Shown here one piece after another: positions 9,769 through 20,217 of a DNA stretch of 64,000 bases. Made by a program: the position numbers and the translations under genes. This DNA is from Smallanthus sonchifolius (Eukaryota; Streptophyta; Magnoliopsida; Asterales; Asteraceae). Every line of letters begins with the position of its first letter. Position 1 is the first letter of the stretch. Location: the NCBI GenBank assembly GCA_023525975.1, contig CM042023.1:17471501-17535500 (forward strand), in the 5' to 3' direction. A model generated the notes under the pieces. It saw only the letters and a list, made by a program, of their open reading frames with translations. It searched no databases and was not told where the DNA came from.

Positions 9769-10549
9769 TGTTGGTTTTAATCTTGAAACAGGTCAGATTG
9801 CAAGTTGAAAAGGCGAAACGGAAAAGAGTTTAAATTAGTATTTGAATTTAAGTCAAATAGTTTGGGTTTTATGTTTATCTCGTATTTGTTTGAGTTAGTA
9901 TGGAATTAAAAGTGTTGTTTGAGTAGAATTATGAGACTTGTTTAGAAAGGTTTATTTTAGTATAAATAGATGGGTTAGGGCCTAGGGGTCATTGTAAGTA
10001 TGTCGAGTAATATAAAGAAAGAGTCGATCTTGGTTGAGATAAAAATATCCACGTTTGATTTTGGGCCTGAATTCCAACAGTCGGTATCAGACTCGGATTA
10101 TAGCAAGAGCAAAAAAAACTCGTTTTTCGAGTTAAAGCAAGAAAAGTATCGCAAGAAGTCAGCAAGAACATCAAGAAAAGCAAGCAAGAGAAGAACAAGA
10201 GAAGCATGGTCGGTTTCGGGATTAAGGGGGAATGTTAGTTTAAACCCAGAAACGGGTCAGATTGCAAGTTGAAGGGGTGAAACGGAAAAAAGTTCAAATT
10301 AGTATTTGAATTTGAGTCAAATAGTTTGGGTTTATGTTTATCTCTTATTTGTTTGAGTTAGTATAGAATTATTGAATTAAAAGTGGTGTTTGAGTAGGAT
10401 TGGGAGACTTGTTTAGCAAGGTTTATTTTATTATAAATAGACGAGTTAGAGTCATTGTAAGTGTGTCGAGTTTTTATAATAAACAAAAAGAGTCGATCAT
10501 GGTTGAGATAAAAAAATCTCATGTTTGATTTTAGGCCTAATTTCCAACA
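9769..10549 (+). mobile_element. TRIM (miniature LTR retrotransposon)
   Basis: Two direct repeats of about 311 bp (9769-10079) and 317 bp (10233-10549) start TGTTGG/TGTTAG and end CCAACA, and are about 87% alike by eye. Right after the first is TCGGTATCAGACTC, a worn match to the initiator-Met tRNA binding site TGGTATCAGAGC. Right before the second is AAGGGGGAA, a polypurine tract. The inner part is only 153 bp and does not code for pol. Both LTRs carry TATAAATA (9961 and 10432). No clean 5-bp duplication is visible. The short ORF at 10000-10272 is a by-product of the element. Confidence 0.8.
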
Positions 10550-11032
10550 GTAGTTATAAAATATTTATCCTAGAAAATCTAGGTGTTAAAAAAAACAGTG
10601 AATCACCGCTTTTGTCGGTTTCGTTATGAGTTGAAGTACCAAACATAAATCAACCAGTAAGTTTTAAATGAATAAGTTAAAACTAGTTACTTCTATTGCA
10701 GCCATTAATGACGGGATCAAGGCTTTCGTGTTTTTTTGGGTAAGCATAAGGGTAACCTTTCTTATTTAGATTGGCCCAAATAATATAACTTTAGTTTTTG
10801 TTAATTTGGCTACTCACTAACTTTTTTGTTTATTTTCTAGCTTCTAGTTAAAATTTATTTTATATAATTCACTGCAATAAAAAAATAGTTAAAACTAGTA
10901 TAAAATAATTAATGTTTACCTCCTTGTTTTTGGCTGACTGGTTCTCAACAGTTGAACCGGATGAGCTTTCAATTTGACCGTCGGTCTGGTTTTTAAAAGA
11001 TCGTTTACAACTTCAACTAGCTGACTTTTTCA
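10550..11032. other. No gene recognised
   Basis: Intergenic AT-rich DNA without recognisable features. Confidence 0.4.
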
Positions 11033-11040
11033 ATTTAATG

Positions 11041-11349
11041 TAGGGATGAGCATTTGGTATCGGTACCGTACCAATAGATTCGGTACCGGTACCCACTTTT
11101 ACATAAATTCGGTATCGGTATTTTCGGTACCGATACGGTACCGATACCTATAGAGATGAACATTTTGTAACAAATACCGGTACCGTACCGATAAATTCGG
11201 CACCGGTACCGGTACCCACTTACCGGTAGTTGTTACAAAATGTTCATCCGTATAGGTATCGGTACCGGTACCGAATTTATGTAAAAGTGCGGTACCGGTA
11301 TCCACTTTTTCACAAATTCGGTACCGGTACGGTACCGATCTCATCCCTA
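11041..11349. mobile_element. hAT-type foldback MITE made of GGTACC-rich repeats
   Basis: TAGGGATGAG at the left and CTCATCCCTA at the right are perfect inverted repeats. ATTTAATG (11033-11040) and ATTCAATG (11350-11357) form an 8-bp duplication with one mismatch. Nearly the whole 309 bp folds back on itself and consists of variants of ATTCGGTACCGGTACC. The ORF with repeated RYRYR residues (11099-11344) is only a reading of this repeat. Confidence 0.8.
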
Positions 11350-11357
11350 ATTCAATG

Positions 11358-12131
11358 TGTCATCATTAACCAGTTAACCTGTTATGTAACGACAATGGAT
11401 TAAGTCACAAACATATGAATTTGTGATCAATGAGTTTTGAAGCATGGAAACACACTTTGAATGACTTTGGAGTCGTTCCTTTTTATGTCCTGTAAATTTT
11501 ACTATTCAACCATCTAGAAGATATAACTGAAAATAAGTATTTTTAAATAAACTATAAAAATTTTAACATTCTCTTTTTTTGTCTTGGATCATGCTATAAA
11601 TAATTAGAAAATGTTTTCTTTTTGCAATTTTAAATATGTACACACTATAAGGAAAAAAAAGATATTGGGGGTGGATGGAAGTGTTGGCCTTCCAATTTTG
11701 ACATTTCACTTGTTTCGAATATTTCGTATCCTCGTTTTGGTCATAGATTTGGTGGTTGAACTATTTTATATACCTTTTGAGGTTTATATATAAGACACAA
11801 AAACAAATTATAAATAAATACAATTTATTATTTATTATTGGGAAAGCCTCATCCTCATCACTTAAAAAGCGTTTTGTTCACGAAATGTTTTGGAATTTCT
11901 GGGCTACTCTGACGAAAGAAACAATTAGGGCATTTCTTAATTTTAGTTTGTGAATTTAGATATTGTATTTGTAAGTTTGAATGAGAACGTGTTCCGTTTT
12001 TTTTCTGTGATGCGTAAACCCAAGGAAGGTCATACGCCCAAATTTTGAGATGTGATTAAAAAAAAACTTTTGCAATATGAATATGAATGTGTATAATTAA
12101 ATATACAACTATACACTATTAAATATATATA
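11358..12131. other. No gene recognised
   Basis: Two small overlapping open frames (11611-11953) show no domain, conservation cue or context. Treated as chance. Confidence 0.4.
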
Positions 12132-12511
12132 AGGGAAGGTTCTGTTAGAAACTGGGTCAAACAAACTCCGATTGAACTAATTCTAGCGGCGTTGGAACCG
12201 GCTCGTCGAAATAAAGCCTAGAGCTAAACCCAAAAACCTAACCACCCCACCCCTACCCCCCCAAAAAAACCTAACCACCCTCACCCTACAAAAACCTAAA
12301 CCTGCCCACCCACCTCTCAAAAAACCTAAATTCCTTCCCAAAAAAAAAAAACCTAAATCCCCCCAACCCTCACCCCCACAAAAACCTTGACGAGACGGTT
12401 TCAACGCTGCTGGAATGAGCTCAATTGGAGTTCGTTTGACCCGGTTTCGGTTAAAAAAAATCATTTCTTATGTTTTTAACGAAAATTCACTTTTTATTTG
12501 AACATCCCCCT
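12132..12511. mobile_element. Long-TIR MITE, copy 1 (AAACCTA-rich core)
   Basis: The left arm contains GGGTCAAACAAACTCCGATT and GCGGCGTTGGAACCG; the right arm holds their inverted forms (CAACGCTGCTGGAATGAGCT, GGAGTTCGTTTGACCC). The ends are AGGGAAGGTTC and GAACATCCCCCT inside TATATA runs. The core repeats AAAACCTAA with C-runs. A second copy lies at 55809-56306. It is non-coding; the 93-codon minus-strand frame here is not a gene. Confidence 0.8.
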
Positions 12512-12670
12512 ATATATATATAACGCCACATAATTATATAAATAACCACACATTAATATATACATACATTGTGTAAATATATGCATAATTGTTTGTTATT
12601 ATAAACACGTGGTGCACAATTATACCCAGACTTCATACGCTTTACACTGATATATTTGTGTGTGTGTGTA

Positions 12671-13259
12671 TGGGGAATAGTGTTGGTATTAGATTTTGGC
12701 TTGATCCGTGGCTGTGCAGTGATCCCTTAATTAAAGTTTTCCCGAATTTGTTGAGACTGGAAAGTATTAAAAATTGCTTAGTCAAGGATCGGGTTATCCG
12801 GGGTGCTCTCAATTATGATCTTTGTTTGTTCGGTAATCGGTTTTCGGCTTCTGTTTTGGAAAATGCTGAATGGTGTAATTGCAGGCGACTTTTGAACTCG
12901 GTCCGTCTTTCCGGGGAATTGGATAAATGGGAGTGGCTGGGAGATTCTTCCGAAGTATTCATGGTTGGGTCGTGCAGGTCTCTTTTGATTCTGGACAGGG
13001 GCTTCGATTTTGAGTTTGTTATGAAGTGGAGTACTTGGGTTCCCATTAAGTGTAACATCTTTGCTTGGAGGGCTGAGTGAGATGGACCGGATTCCGTGCC
13101 TTTTGGCGCTGGACAAAAGAAACATTCATTTCAGTGACCTTAAGTGTATTTTGTGTGAGTCGGAGGACGAGTCGTCGTAGCACCTATTTATTTCTTGCAG
13201 TGTGGCTTCGGTGATTTGGAGTCATGTTAGTCGGGTTCCACCTATTTACGCATTTTCGG
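12671..13259 (+). pseudogene. LINE 3' fragment, left half (split by LTR element)
   Basis: Reads GNSVGIRFWLDPWL, DKWEWLGDSSEVFMVGS, WSTWVPIKCNIFAWRAE and then, one frame over, MDRIPCLLALDKRNIHFSD, CILCESEDESS, stop, HLFISC. This is the zf-RVT end of an L1-type LINE. It carries a frameshift at about 13078 and a TAG near 13178. It breaks off at 13259 and resumes at 22215, because a Ty3/gypsy element inserted here. Confidence 0.85.
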
Positions 13260-15256
13260 TGTAAGGCCCCTTTTACCGGGTGACCTCACTCGTTGGATTT
13301 ACTCATAAACATAGTCATAAATACTGAACTTAGATTAAAAACATTCATCATTCAATTACATAACATAACATAACTTGACAGCGGAAGTCTTAACACATAT
13401 ATTAAAGTGGGATGTCAGTCTTGTGTCGGGTAACCTTCACGCCATCACACGACCTTTTCTTCCTTTACCTGAAATGTATACTAAAAGTCAGCTAACGCTG
13501 GTGAGTTCTAGTTTAAAACTATTAAGTATGACCATTCTTTTCTTTATAAGTATACATAATTATATACATACATTTCTACAAATACGTATTCATAGCTTTT
13601 ACTTTTCTTTCTTCATTCTTATGTGATTACATAGATATGTATTCACCTTTTCTTTTCCTTAACATTCATTGGTCATACACATAAGGGTGATCAACCCATC
13701 TTACGGTACGTATATCACAAAGACATACGCCCTCGAGCTACCGTCGTAGCCCTTTTACTCGTCCGGTCCTAGAAACCGTCCGCCTTAACTTTGGTCCGGC
13801 CAACCTTCGGCCGTCCTTCTTTACCGTCCTACCGTCGTAGTCCGTCATATTCGCCCGTCTGCCCTAAGGCATCCGTTTCCCACTTGAACTAACTATACAG
13901 CCGAATATTGATTTAGCGTCTTACTCCACCGTAGTGGCCTTTATTTAGTCTACCCTTCTAGACTTTCTTTCCTAGCTGCATAGTAGTCAAGTGGTCGTCC
14001 GGCTACCGTAGTAGTCGTTAGCTTCGTTTCCGTTCATAACGTATACATACATTCTTAACATGCAATATATGTTTATAAAGCAAGATTTCATTATTTACGT
14101 TATACTATTCTTTCATTCATTCCTTGTAAACATACGTGTCGTTCTTTGTTCGTCTTTCATAATTCATTTTCATATGTATCTACACATATACCTTACTATA
14201 TCACGTATGATCACATTGACCTTCATATTATTTATTCATTTAGTGTATACACTTCAGCCCCAAAACATTTATAAATCATTGCACATAACATAGAAAGGGG
14301 GGGCACATAGAACTCACCTGATAGGCGGGTCCCTGAAGTATAATAGCTGGTTTCGAAACGTCACTAAGGTCACCCACTATCTGTATAATAAAGTCATACA
14401 TATAAGGTAGGGCTCCTAAATGACACTAGACATTACTGTTCTTGAACTCAGTAGTTTCGGGAGGTGGGTCGCATCGAAACTATGGTAGTTTCGAGCTATG
14501 GTCTTACACTCGAAACTAGGTAGTTTCGAGTCATAATCCTTCTATCGAAACTAGGTAGTTTCGAGTCATTAACTTATGAAAAATCTTAGTTTAGGTTCAA
14601 GGTGACACTCGAAACTAGGTAGTTTCGAGTCCTGAGTTCCTATCGAAACTATGGTAGTTTCGAGTCATTGGCTGCTATCGAAACTAGATAGTTTCGAGTC
14701 AAACATGACTATCGAAACTAGAGTAGTTTCGACGGGTCTGTATGTATCGAAACTATAGTTTCGAGTCATGGGTCTGCATCTTCCCTGACCAGAACCTTGC
14801 TCCAGCCAACTTATTTCCAATCGATTAAACCTTGAGCATTTTACGTTAAACACCTTCCTTTGTCGTTCTTGAGTTCAAATACGTGATTTGTTTCAAGTTT
14901 CATATGCAAAAATCGTATCTTTATTTGATTTAAACCCGAGACATGCAAAGACTCATAATCAGAGGCGATGCTTACCTCAACAGGCCCGATTTCTGTTGCT
15001 ATGCGTTGAAATGGTGGAGACGGATGATTCCCGAGCCCTTGAGTCTTCTCCTTGCGGTTTTCTTCACAAGCCGATCGCTCTCTCTCTCTCTCTCTAGTAT
15101 TCTTGCGCAGGAAGATGAAATGAGAGGGGTTTGGGTTGAAGCTGCTGTTTTGTAATGGGGTTTCCCCCTTTTCTTTTCGGCCCATGGGCCGAAATTTTGG
15201 CCAAGCCCACTTTATTTCCCTTTTCTATTTGTCTTGTCATTATTTGGGATGTTACA
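13260..15256 (-). repeat. 3' LTR of the Tekay-like element
   Basis: 1997 bp. On the minus strand it starts TGTAACATCCC and ends GGCCTTACA. It contains the TCGAAACTA palindrome array (14474-14764), a CT microsatellite (15078-15096) and a CCGTCGTAG-rich segment (13740-13860). Small ORFs here repeat exactly in the other LTR and are not genes. Confidence 0.95.
14474..14764. repeat. Array of eight TCGAAACTA..TAGTTTCGA palindromes in the LTR
   Basis: Eight units of the form TCGAAACTA-nn-TAGTTTCGA, mostly spaced about 34-36 bp, vary in the central one to three bases (GG, TGG, GA, GAG, none), while the arms are kept. The same array recurs at 21432-21722 in the other LTR. Arm conservation with free spacers suggests a protein-binding or structural role (inference). 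Confidence 0.9.
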
Positions 15257-15295
15257 AGTCTACCCTCCTTAATGAGGTTTCGTCCTCGAAACCTG
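15257..15295 (-). promoter_or_regulatory. Polypurine tract and Tekay-type pre-LTR motif
   Basis: On the minus strand GGTTTCGAGGACGAAACC is followed by AAGGAGGGTAGACT directly before the LTR. This purine run is the expected plus-strand primer. Confidence 0.75.
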
Positions 15296-18200
15296 TTACA
15301 CGTTAAACAACTGGGGATACAGTTCCTTCATCTCGTCTTCTTTCTCCCAAGTAGCCTCGGACCCCTTTCTGTGTTTCCATTGTATTTTGACTAAAGGGAT
15401 CGACTTATTGCGTAATCGTTTCTCGGCTCTGTCAAGAATAGCTATTGGTTCTTCTACATAGTTCAAGCTGTTATCCACTTCGATTTCGTCATAAGGTATG
15501 TGAGCCGTTTCGTCAGCAAGGCACTTGCGTAAGTGTGATATGTGGAATGTAGGGTGAATTCCATCGAGCTCATCTGGTAAGTCGAGTTTGTAAGCCACTC
15601 GGCCAACTCTTGCTATGATTTTGAAAGGCCCGACAAACCTTGGGCTTAATTTGCCACGTTTTCTGTATCGGATAATCCCCTTCCAGGGTGACACTTTCAA
15701 TAGTACCATGTCCCCTACTTGAAATTCTAAATCCCTTCTTCTCTTGTCCGCGTATGATTTTTGTCTGTCTTTTGCGGCTTTCATGCGTGCTTTTATCTGG
15801 TCAAATTTTTCAGAAGTAGCTTTGACCACTTCGAGACTTGCAAAGTCTTTCTGTCCAATTTCCCCCCAACAAACCGGGGTTCTGCATCTCCTCCCATACA
15901 ACATCTCAAACGGCGGCATGCCAATAGTTGAGTGATAGCTATTGTTATATGAAAATTCTGCCAATGGTAGATGGCTGTCCCAGCTCCCACCAAAGTCAAT
16001 GATACAGGCCCGGAGCATGTCCTCCAAGGTCTGAATGGTTCTTTCAGATTGACCATCGGTCTGAGGGTGGTAAGCTGTGCTGATGTTTAGCCTAGTGCCC
16101 ATCGCTTCATTGAATTTCTTCCAAAACCTTGATGTGAATCTAGTATCCCTGTCGGACACAATTGACAGCGGCATACCATGTCTGCTCACAATTTCCTTGA
16201 TAAAAATTTCTGCTAGTCTTTCTGATGAAGAAGTCTCACGTATTGGCAAGAAGTGAGCACTTTTCGTCAAGCGGTCGACGATCACCCATATGGTATCATT
16301 GCCTTTAGCTGTTCGCGGTAGCTTGGTAATGAAGTCCATCGTGATCTCCTCCCACTTCCATTCCGGTATTGGTAATGGTTGCATTTTACCGCATGGTTTC
16401 TGGTGTTCGGCCTTAACTAGTGAACAAGTCAGGCACTTGCTCACATATTCAGTCACATCGTTCTTCATTCCAGGCCACCAGTAGTCTTTCCTCAAGTCTT
16501 GGTACATTTTGTTTGTCCCGGGGTGAATAGAGTAGCGAGACTTATGGGCCTCGTCAAGGATTTTGGCCCTAAGTTCACCAATCTTAGGTATCCACATCCG
16601 GCCAAAACGAGTTCGTACACCGTACGTATTGGTTTCCAGGTTACCCTGTTGTCCAACTGTTCTTTCGCGTTTCACATTTCTCTCTAACAGTGCTTCACCT
16701 TGTGCCTTTACTATTTCATTCATTAAATCTGGTGTTATAATCAACTGACACGCCTTGATTCTAATAGGTGTCGACTTTTCCTTCCTGCTTAAGGCGTCAG
16801 CCACTACATTTGCCTTGCCTGGGTGGTATAATATTTCGCAATCGTAGTCTTTTAGTAGTTCCAACCACCTTCTTTGTCTCATGTTTAATTCCTTCTGCTC
16901 GAAGAAGTACTTCAGGCTCTTGTGATCGGAGTAGATGGTGCATTTAACTCCGTACAGATAATGCCTCCATATCTTTAATGCGAAAACTACGGCCGCCAAC
17001 TCCAGATCGTGAGTCGGGTAGTTAACTTCATGAATCTTTAACTGTCGCGAGGCATAAGCAATTACCTTTCCTCGTTGCATAAGTACACAACCCAATCCTT
17101 GCCCCGAAGCGTCAGAGTAGACTACCAAGTCTTCGTTTCCCTCAGGTAAGGTCAAGACTGGAGCTTGGGTTAATCGTGTCTTCAACTCTTCGAACGCATT
17201 GTTTTGGGTTGGTCCCCATTCATACTTTACTTCCTTACGTGTCAGCTTTGTCAGTGGCGAGGCTATTCTCGAGAAATCCTGAATGAACCTCCGATAGTAG
17301 CCTGCCAACCCCAGAAAACTTCGTATATCAGTTGGCGTTTTCGGGATGTTCCATTCCTTTACCGCTTCGATCTTAGCAGGATCCACCATAATGCCGTCCG
17401 GGTTTACGACATGGCCTAGGAATTGGACCTCCCTAAGCCAGAACGCGCATTTGGAGAATTTTGCATACAACTTCTCCTGCTTTAGAACCTCCAATACTTC
17501 TCTTAGGTGACAGTGGTGATCACCTTCATTCTTTGAATATATGAGGATGTCATCTATAAAAACTATTACTGATCGATCCAACATGGGTCGGCATACTCTG
17601 TTCATTAAATCCATAAATGCTGCTGGTGCGTTGGTTAGTCCGAAGGACATCACGAGAAATTCATAATGCCCATAACGCGTACGAAACGCAGTTTTCGGTA
17701 CATCTTCCTCTCTTACTTTCAATTGATGGTAACCCGACCTGAGATCAATCTTTGAGAACCAACTCGCGCCTTGTAATTGATCAAAGAGGTCGTCTATTCT
17801 AGGCAGTGGGTATTTGTTCTTTACTGTTCTCTTGTTCAGTTCACGGTAGTCGATGCACATGCGCATGCTGCCGTCCTTTTTCTTTACAAATAATACCGGA
17901 GCGCCCCATGGTGAGATGCTCGGTCTGATAAATCCTTTCTCTGTTAATTCTTCAAGTTGGGACATTAATTCTTTCATTTCTAACGGAGCCAATCGGTATG
18001 GTGCCTTGGCAACGGGCTCAGCTCCTGGCAGTAAGTCAATCTGAAATTCTATTTCCCGATCGAGCGGCAAACCAGGTAGGTCCTCTGGGAACACTTCTGG
18101 AAAATTGCACACCACGGGTACATCTTTTAGCTCTTTCGTTTTCATTCTATCGTCAATAACATACGCCAGATAAGCTTCGCAACCGCGCCTCATGTAACTT

Positions 18201-19864
18201 TCGGCCTTGATCATCGAGATGACGTTCGGCATTGTGCTATTCCAGTCACCATAAACCGTAATCGGACTGCCGTCAGTGGCCTTGAGATGTATCATCTTTC
18301 GTTTACATATGATTTGAGCTTCGTTGGCAGCTAACCAATCCATGCCCAATACTACATCGAATCCTCCTAAGGTTAGAAGGTACAATTTAGATGGAAACTT
18401 ATGGCCCTCTATTTCTACCATGCAATCGTCAGTCACTTGGATGACTACTGAGTTTTTACCAATAGCAGTTTGTACGCTAAAGGCCCTTATAAGGCTAGTG
18501 ATTGTGCAGTCTAATTTGCGGCTAAATGCAGTGGATATAAAACTTTTACTAGCACCAGAATCAAACAGAATAGCAGCATGTTCATCATTTACTAGGAACG
18601 TACCCGACACGACGTCAGGGTTTCCTCTTGCTTCTTCCTCGGTTAAAGCATAGGCCCGAGTCCTAGCCTTTGGCTGTTCCTTTTCCTTTTCTTTTCCCGA
18701 ACCAGATTGGCCGGCCTTCCTGCAGTTCTTTGTCAGATGTCCAAACAATCCACATACTTGACACTTGACGTCTCTTACACATTCTCGAGAGAAGTGCCCC
18801 GGCTTCCCGCACTTATAGCATGTGGTGGTGCCGATTTTACATTCGCCAAGATGTTGCCTTCCACATTTCTTGCATGTTTCATATTCGTCCGACCTTGGCT
18901 TCTTAGTTTCAGTTGTTACGTTCCCTCTTCCTGTGCCTCTAGACGGGTTCTCCCACTTTCTCTTTTGGGTCTCTGTTGGTGGGTCCTCATTGGCATAATC
19001 GTCGTAGACGATTCCGCTCAGATTCACTACCGACTCGAAGGTCGAGGGTAGGTTAGCTTTTACATGAACACGGACCCGTTGTGGCAATCCCTTAACATAG
19101 TACTTGATCAAACGATCTTCAGTTTCCACCAGGTGTGGTACTAGTTGAGCCAGTTCATTGAATCTTGATGTATACTGGCGATGAGTCTTGTTGCCAGCCT
19201 TGAAGTTCAGGAACTCGTTCTCCACACGATCAATCTCATTTTGTGGGCAGAACTTTTGGATTACGAGCTTTTTCAAGTCTTCCCATGTCATTCTGGCAAG
19301 AGCATGTGGTGATTTTGTTCTTTGAATATTTCTCCACCAACCTAGTGCTTCATTGGTGAAAGAATGAGCAACATATTTAACAGCTTGGTCTGGTCGACAC
19401 TCGCTGATGTTGATGACTGCGTTCATCCTCTCGATCCATTCGAACGTGGCCACCGAATCTTTGGTTCCATCAAACTTAGGTGGGTCTCCGTCCTTGAATC
19501 CTTTGTAAGTACACCCACGATTGCTTGATGCCACTTTTACTTCATCCCCGTCACTATCATAAATTTTCTCTTCATTGTTCCCTTCATCCTCCTCTTTACT
19601 TTTCTTTATTGCCTCAGATAGTAGATCAGGCAATACCTTCTTCAGTGTGAGCACAACTTCACGGGCAATAGCATCCCTGACTTCGGGTTCCAACTGTATC
19701 GGCCCTGGATTGTCGTCTCCAGTTGGGGTCACTTCTGTTTCGTGTACACTCTCGGTGTGTTCCGCGTGCACACTCTCTTCTTCTTCTAGTCTTTGATTCA
19801 ACGGAGGTCTACCTCGTCGGCCAGTGCGACCGCCTCGGCGTCCAGTTCTTCCTCCGCCAGCCAT
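15296..19864 (-). CDS. Tekay-like gag-pol polyprotein, 1522 aa, intact
   Basis: One open frame encodes all retrotransposon functions. Gag lies at about residues 115-280 (FDGTKDSVATFEWIERM). Zinc knuckles lie at about 335-380 (CYKCGKPGHFSREC, CQVCGLFGHLTKNC). The protease has LFDSGASKSFIS near 434. The reverse transcriptase has YPLPRIDDLFDQLQG and VIVFIDDILIYS near 768. RNase H has YSDASGQGLGCVLMQ near 916. The integrase has an H2C2 finger (HPGTNKMYQDL...CLTC) near 1116, and D, D, E in MDFITKL, SDRDTRF and DGQSERT at about 1176, 1238 and 1273. A GPF motif lies near 1413 and a chromodomain at about 1480-1520 (VKIQWKHRKGSEATWEKE). ATG 19864 opens the frame after the leader. No break was seen, so it may be able to move itself. 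Confidence 0.95.
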   Translation of the reverse strand: MAGGGRTGRRGGRTGRRGRPPLNQRLEEEESVHAEHTESVHETEVTPTGDDNPGPIQLEPEVRDAIAREVVLTLKKVLPDLLSEAIKKSKEEDEGNNEEKIYDSDGDEVKVASSNRGCTYKGFKDGDPPKFDGTKDSVATFEWIERMNAVINISECRPDQAVKYVAHSFTNEALGWWRNIQRTKSPHALARMTWEDLKKLVIQKFCPQNEIDRVENEFLNFKAGNKTHRQYTSRFNELAQLVPHLVETEDRLIKYYVKGLPQRVRVHVKANLPSTFESVVNLSGIVYDDYANEDPPTETQKRKWENPSRGTGRGNVTTETKKPRSDEYETCKKCGRQHLGECKIGTTTCYKCGKPGHFSRECVRDVKCQVCGLFGHLTKNCRKAGQSGSGKEKEKEQPKARTRAYALTEEEARGNPDVVSGTFLVNDEHAAILFDSGASKSFISTAFSRKLDCTITSLIRAFSVQTAIGKNSVVIQVTDDCMVEIEGHKFPSKLYLLTLGGFDVVLGMDWLAANEAQIICKRKMIHLKATDGSPITVYGDWNSTMPNVISMIKAESYMRRGCEAYLAYVIDDRMKTKELKDVPVVCNFPEVFPEDLPGLPLDREIEFQIDLLPGAEPVAKAPYRLAPLEMKELMSQLEELTEKGFIRPSISPWGAPVLFVKKKDGSMRMCIDYRELNKRTVKNKYPLPRIDDLFDQLQGASWFSKIDLRSGYHQLKVREEDVPKTAFRTRYGHYEFLVMSFGLTNAPAAFMDLMNRVCRPMLDRSVIVFIDDILIYSKNEGDHHCHLREVLEVLKQEKLYAKFSKCAFWLREVQFLGHVVNPDGIMVDPAKIEAVKEWNIPKTPTDIRSFLGLAGYYRRFIQDFSRIASPLTKLTRKEVKYEWGPTQNNAFEELKTRLTQAPVLTLPEGNEDLVVYSDASGQGLGCVLMQRGKVIAYASRQLKIHEVNYPTHDLELAAVVFALKIWRHYLYGVKCTIYSDHKSLKYFFEQKELNMRQRRWLELLKDYDCEILYHPGKANVVADALSRKEKSTPIRIKACQLIITPDLMNEIVKAQGEALLERNVKRERTVGQQGNLETNTYGVRTRFGRMWIPKIGELRAKILDEAHKSRYSIHPGTNKMYQDLRKDYWWPGMKNDVTEYVSKCLTCSLVKAEHQKPCGKMQPLPIPEWKWEEITMDFITKLPRTAKGNDTIWVIVDRLTKSAHFLPIRETSSSERLAEIFIKEIVSRHGMPLSIVSDRDTRFTSRFWKKFNEAMGTRLNISTAYHPQTDGQSERTIQTLEDMLRACIIDFGGSWDSHLPLAEFSYNNSYHSTIGMPPFEMLYGRRCRTPVCWGEIGQKDFASLEVVKATSEKFDQIKARMKAAKDRQKSYADKRRRDLEFQVGDMVLLKVSPWKGIIRYRKRGKLSPRFVGPFKIIARVGRVAYKLDLPDELDGIHPTFHISHLRKCLADETAHIPYDEIEVDNSLNYVEEPIAILDRAEKRLRNKSIPLVKIQWKHRKGSEATWEKEDEMKELYPQLFNV

Positions 19865-20202
19865 AATTTCTTAATTTCCTGATAGTCATAAAGGGAATAC
19901 ATCAATGTCATTACTTCAGATCATAGTTTGGAACAGTACGAGCAAGGTAAATTTTTAATTACAGTGACCGGTTTGTGATTACTAATTTACATTGCTTTTC
20001 GGGTTCAAAACTCTTCAAATCGGTTGTGACATTGACATCTATTTGTTCTAAGTTAAGGTATCTATCCTTATTTAGAGCATTAGCTTTAGTACTTACTTAC
20101 CGTGCTGCGTTGGCGTTGGTTACCCATACTGACATCCGTGCGTTGGTCCCATAATCAGTTTGAGTCCAGACATTTAGGGATGTCTGAATCTCTCAAACTA
20201 TT

Positions 20203-20214
20203 GCTCTGATACCA
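20203..20214 (-). promoter_or_regulatory. Primer binding site (initiator Met tRNA)
   Basis: The minus strand reads TGGTATCAGAGC three bases inside the 5' LTR, the standard site for initiator-Met tRNA priming in this family. Confidence 0.9.
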
Positions 20215-20217
20215 ACT

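Noticed and set aside
11099..11344. ORF rich in RYRYR
   Set aside because: A reading of the GGTACC foldback MITE.
12183..12464. 93-codon minus-strand ORF
   Set aside because: Lies entirely inside the long-TIR MITE; Gly/Phe runs come from C- and A-runs.
14474..14764. CRISPR-like array
   Set aside because: Regular palindromic repeats, but this is a plant LTR; spacers are short and carried identically in both LTRs, and no cas genes exist.
14841..15185. LTR ORFs duplicated at 21799-22143
   Set aside because: Identical in both LTRs, overlapping on both strands and including a CT microsatellite; no domain.
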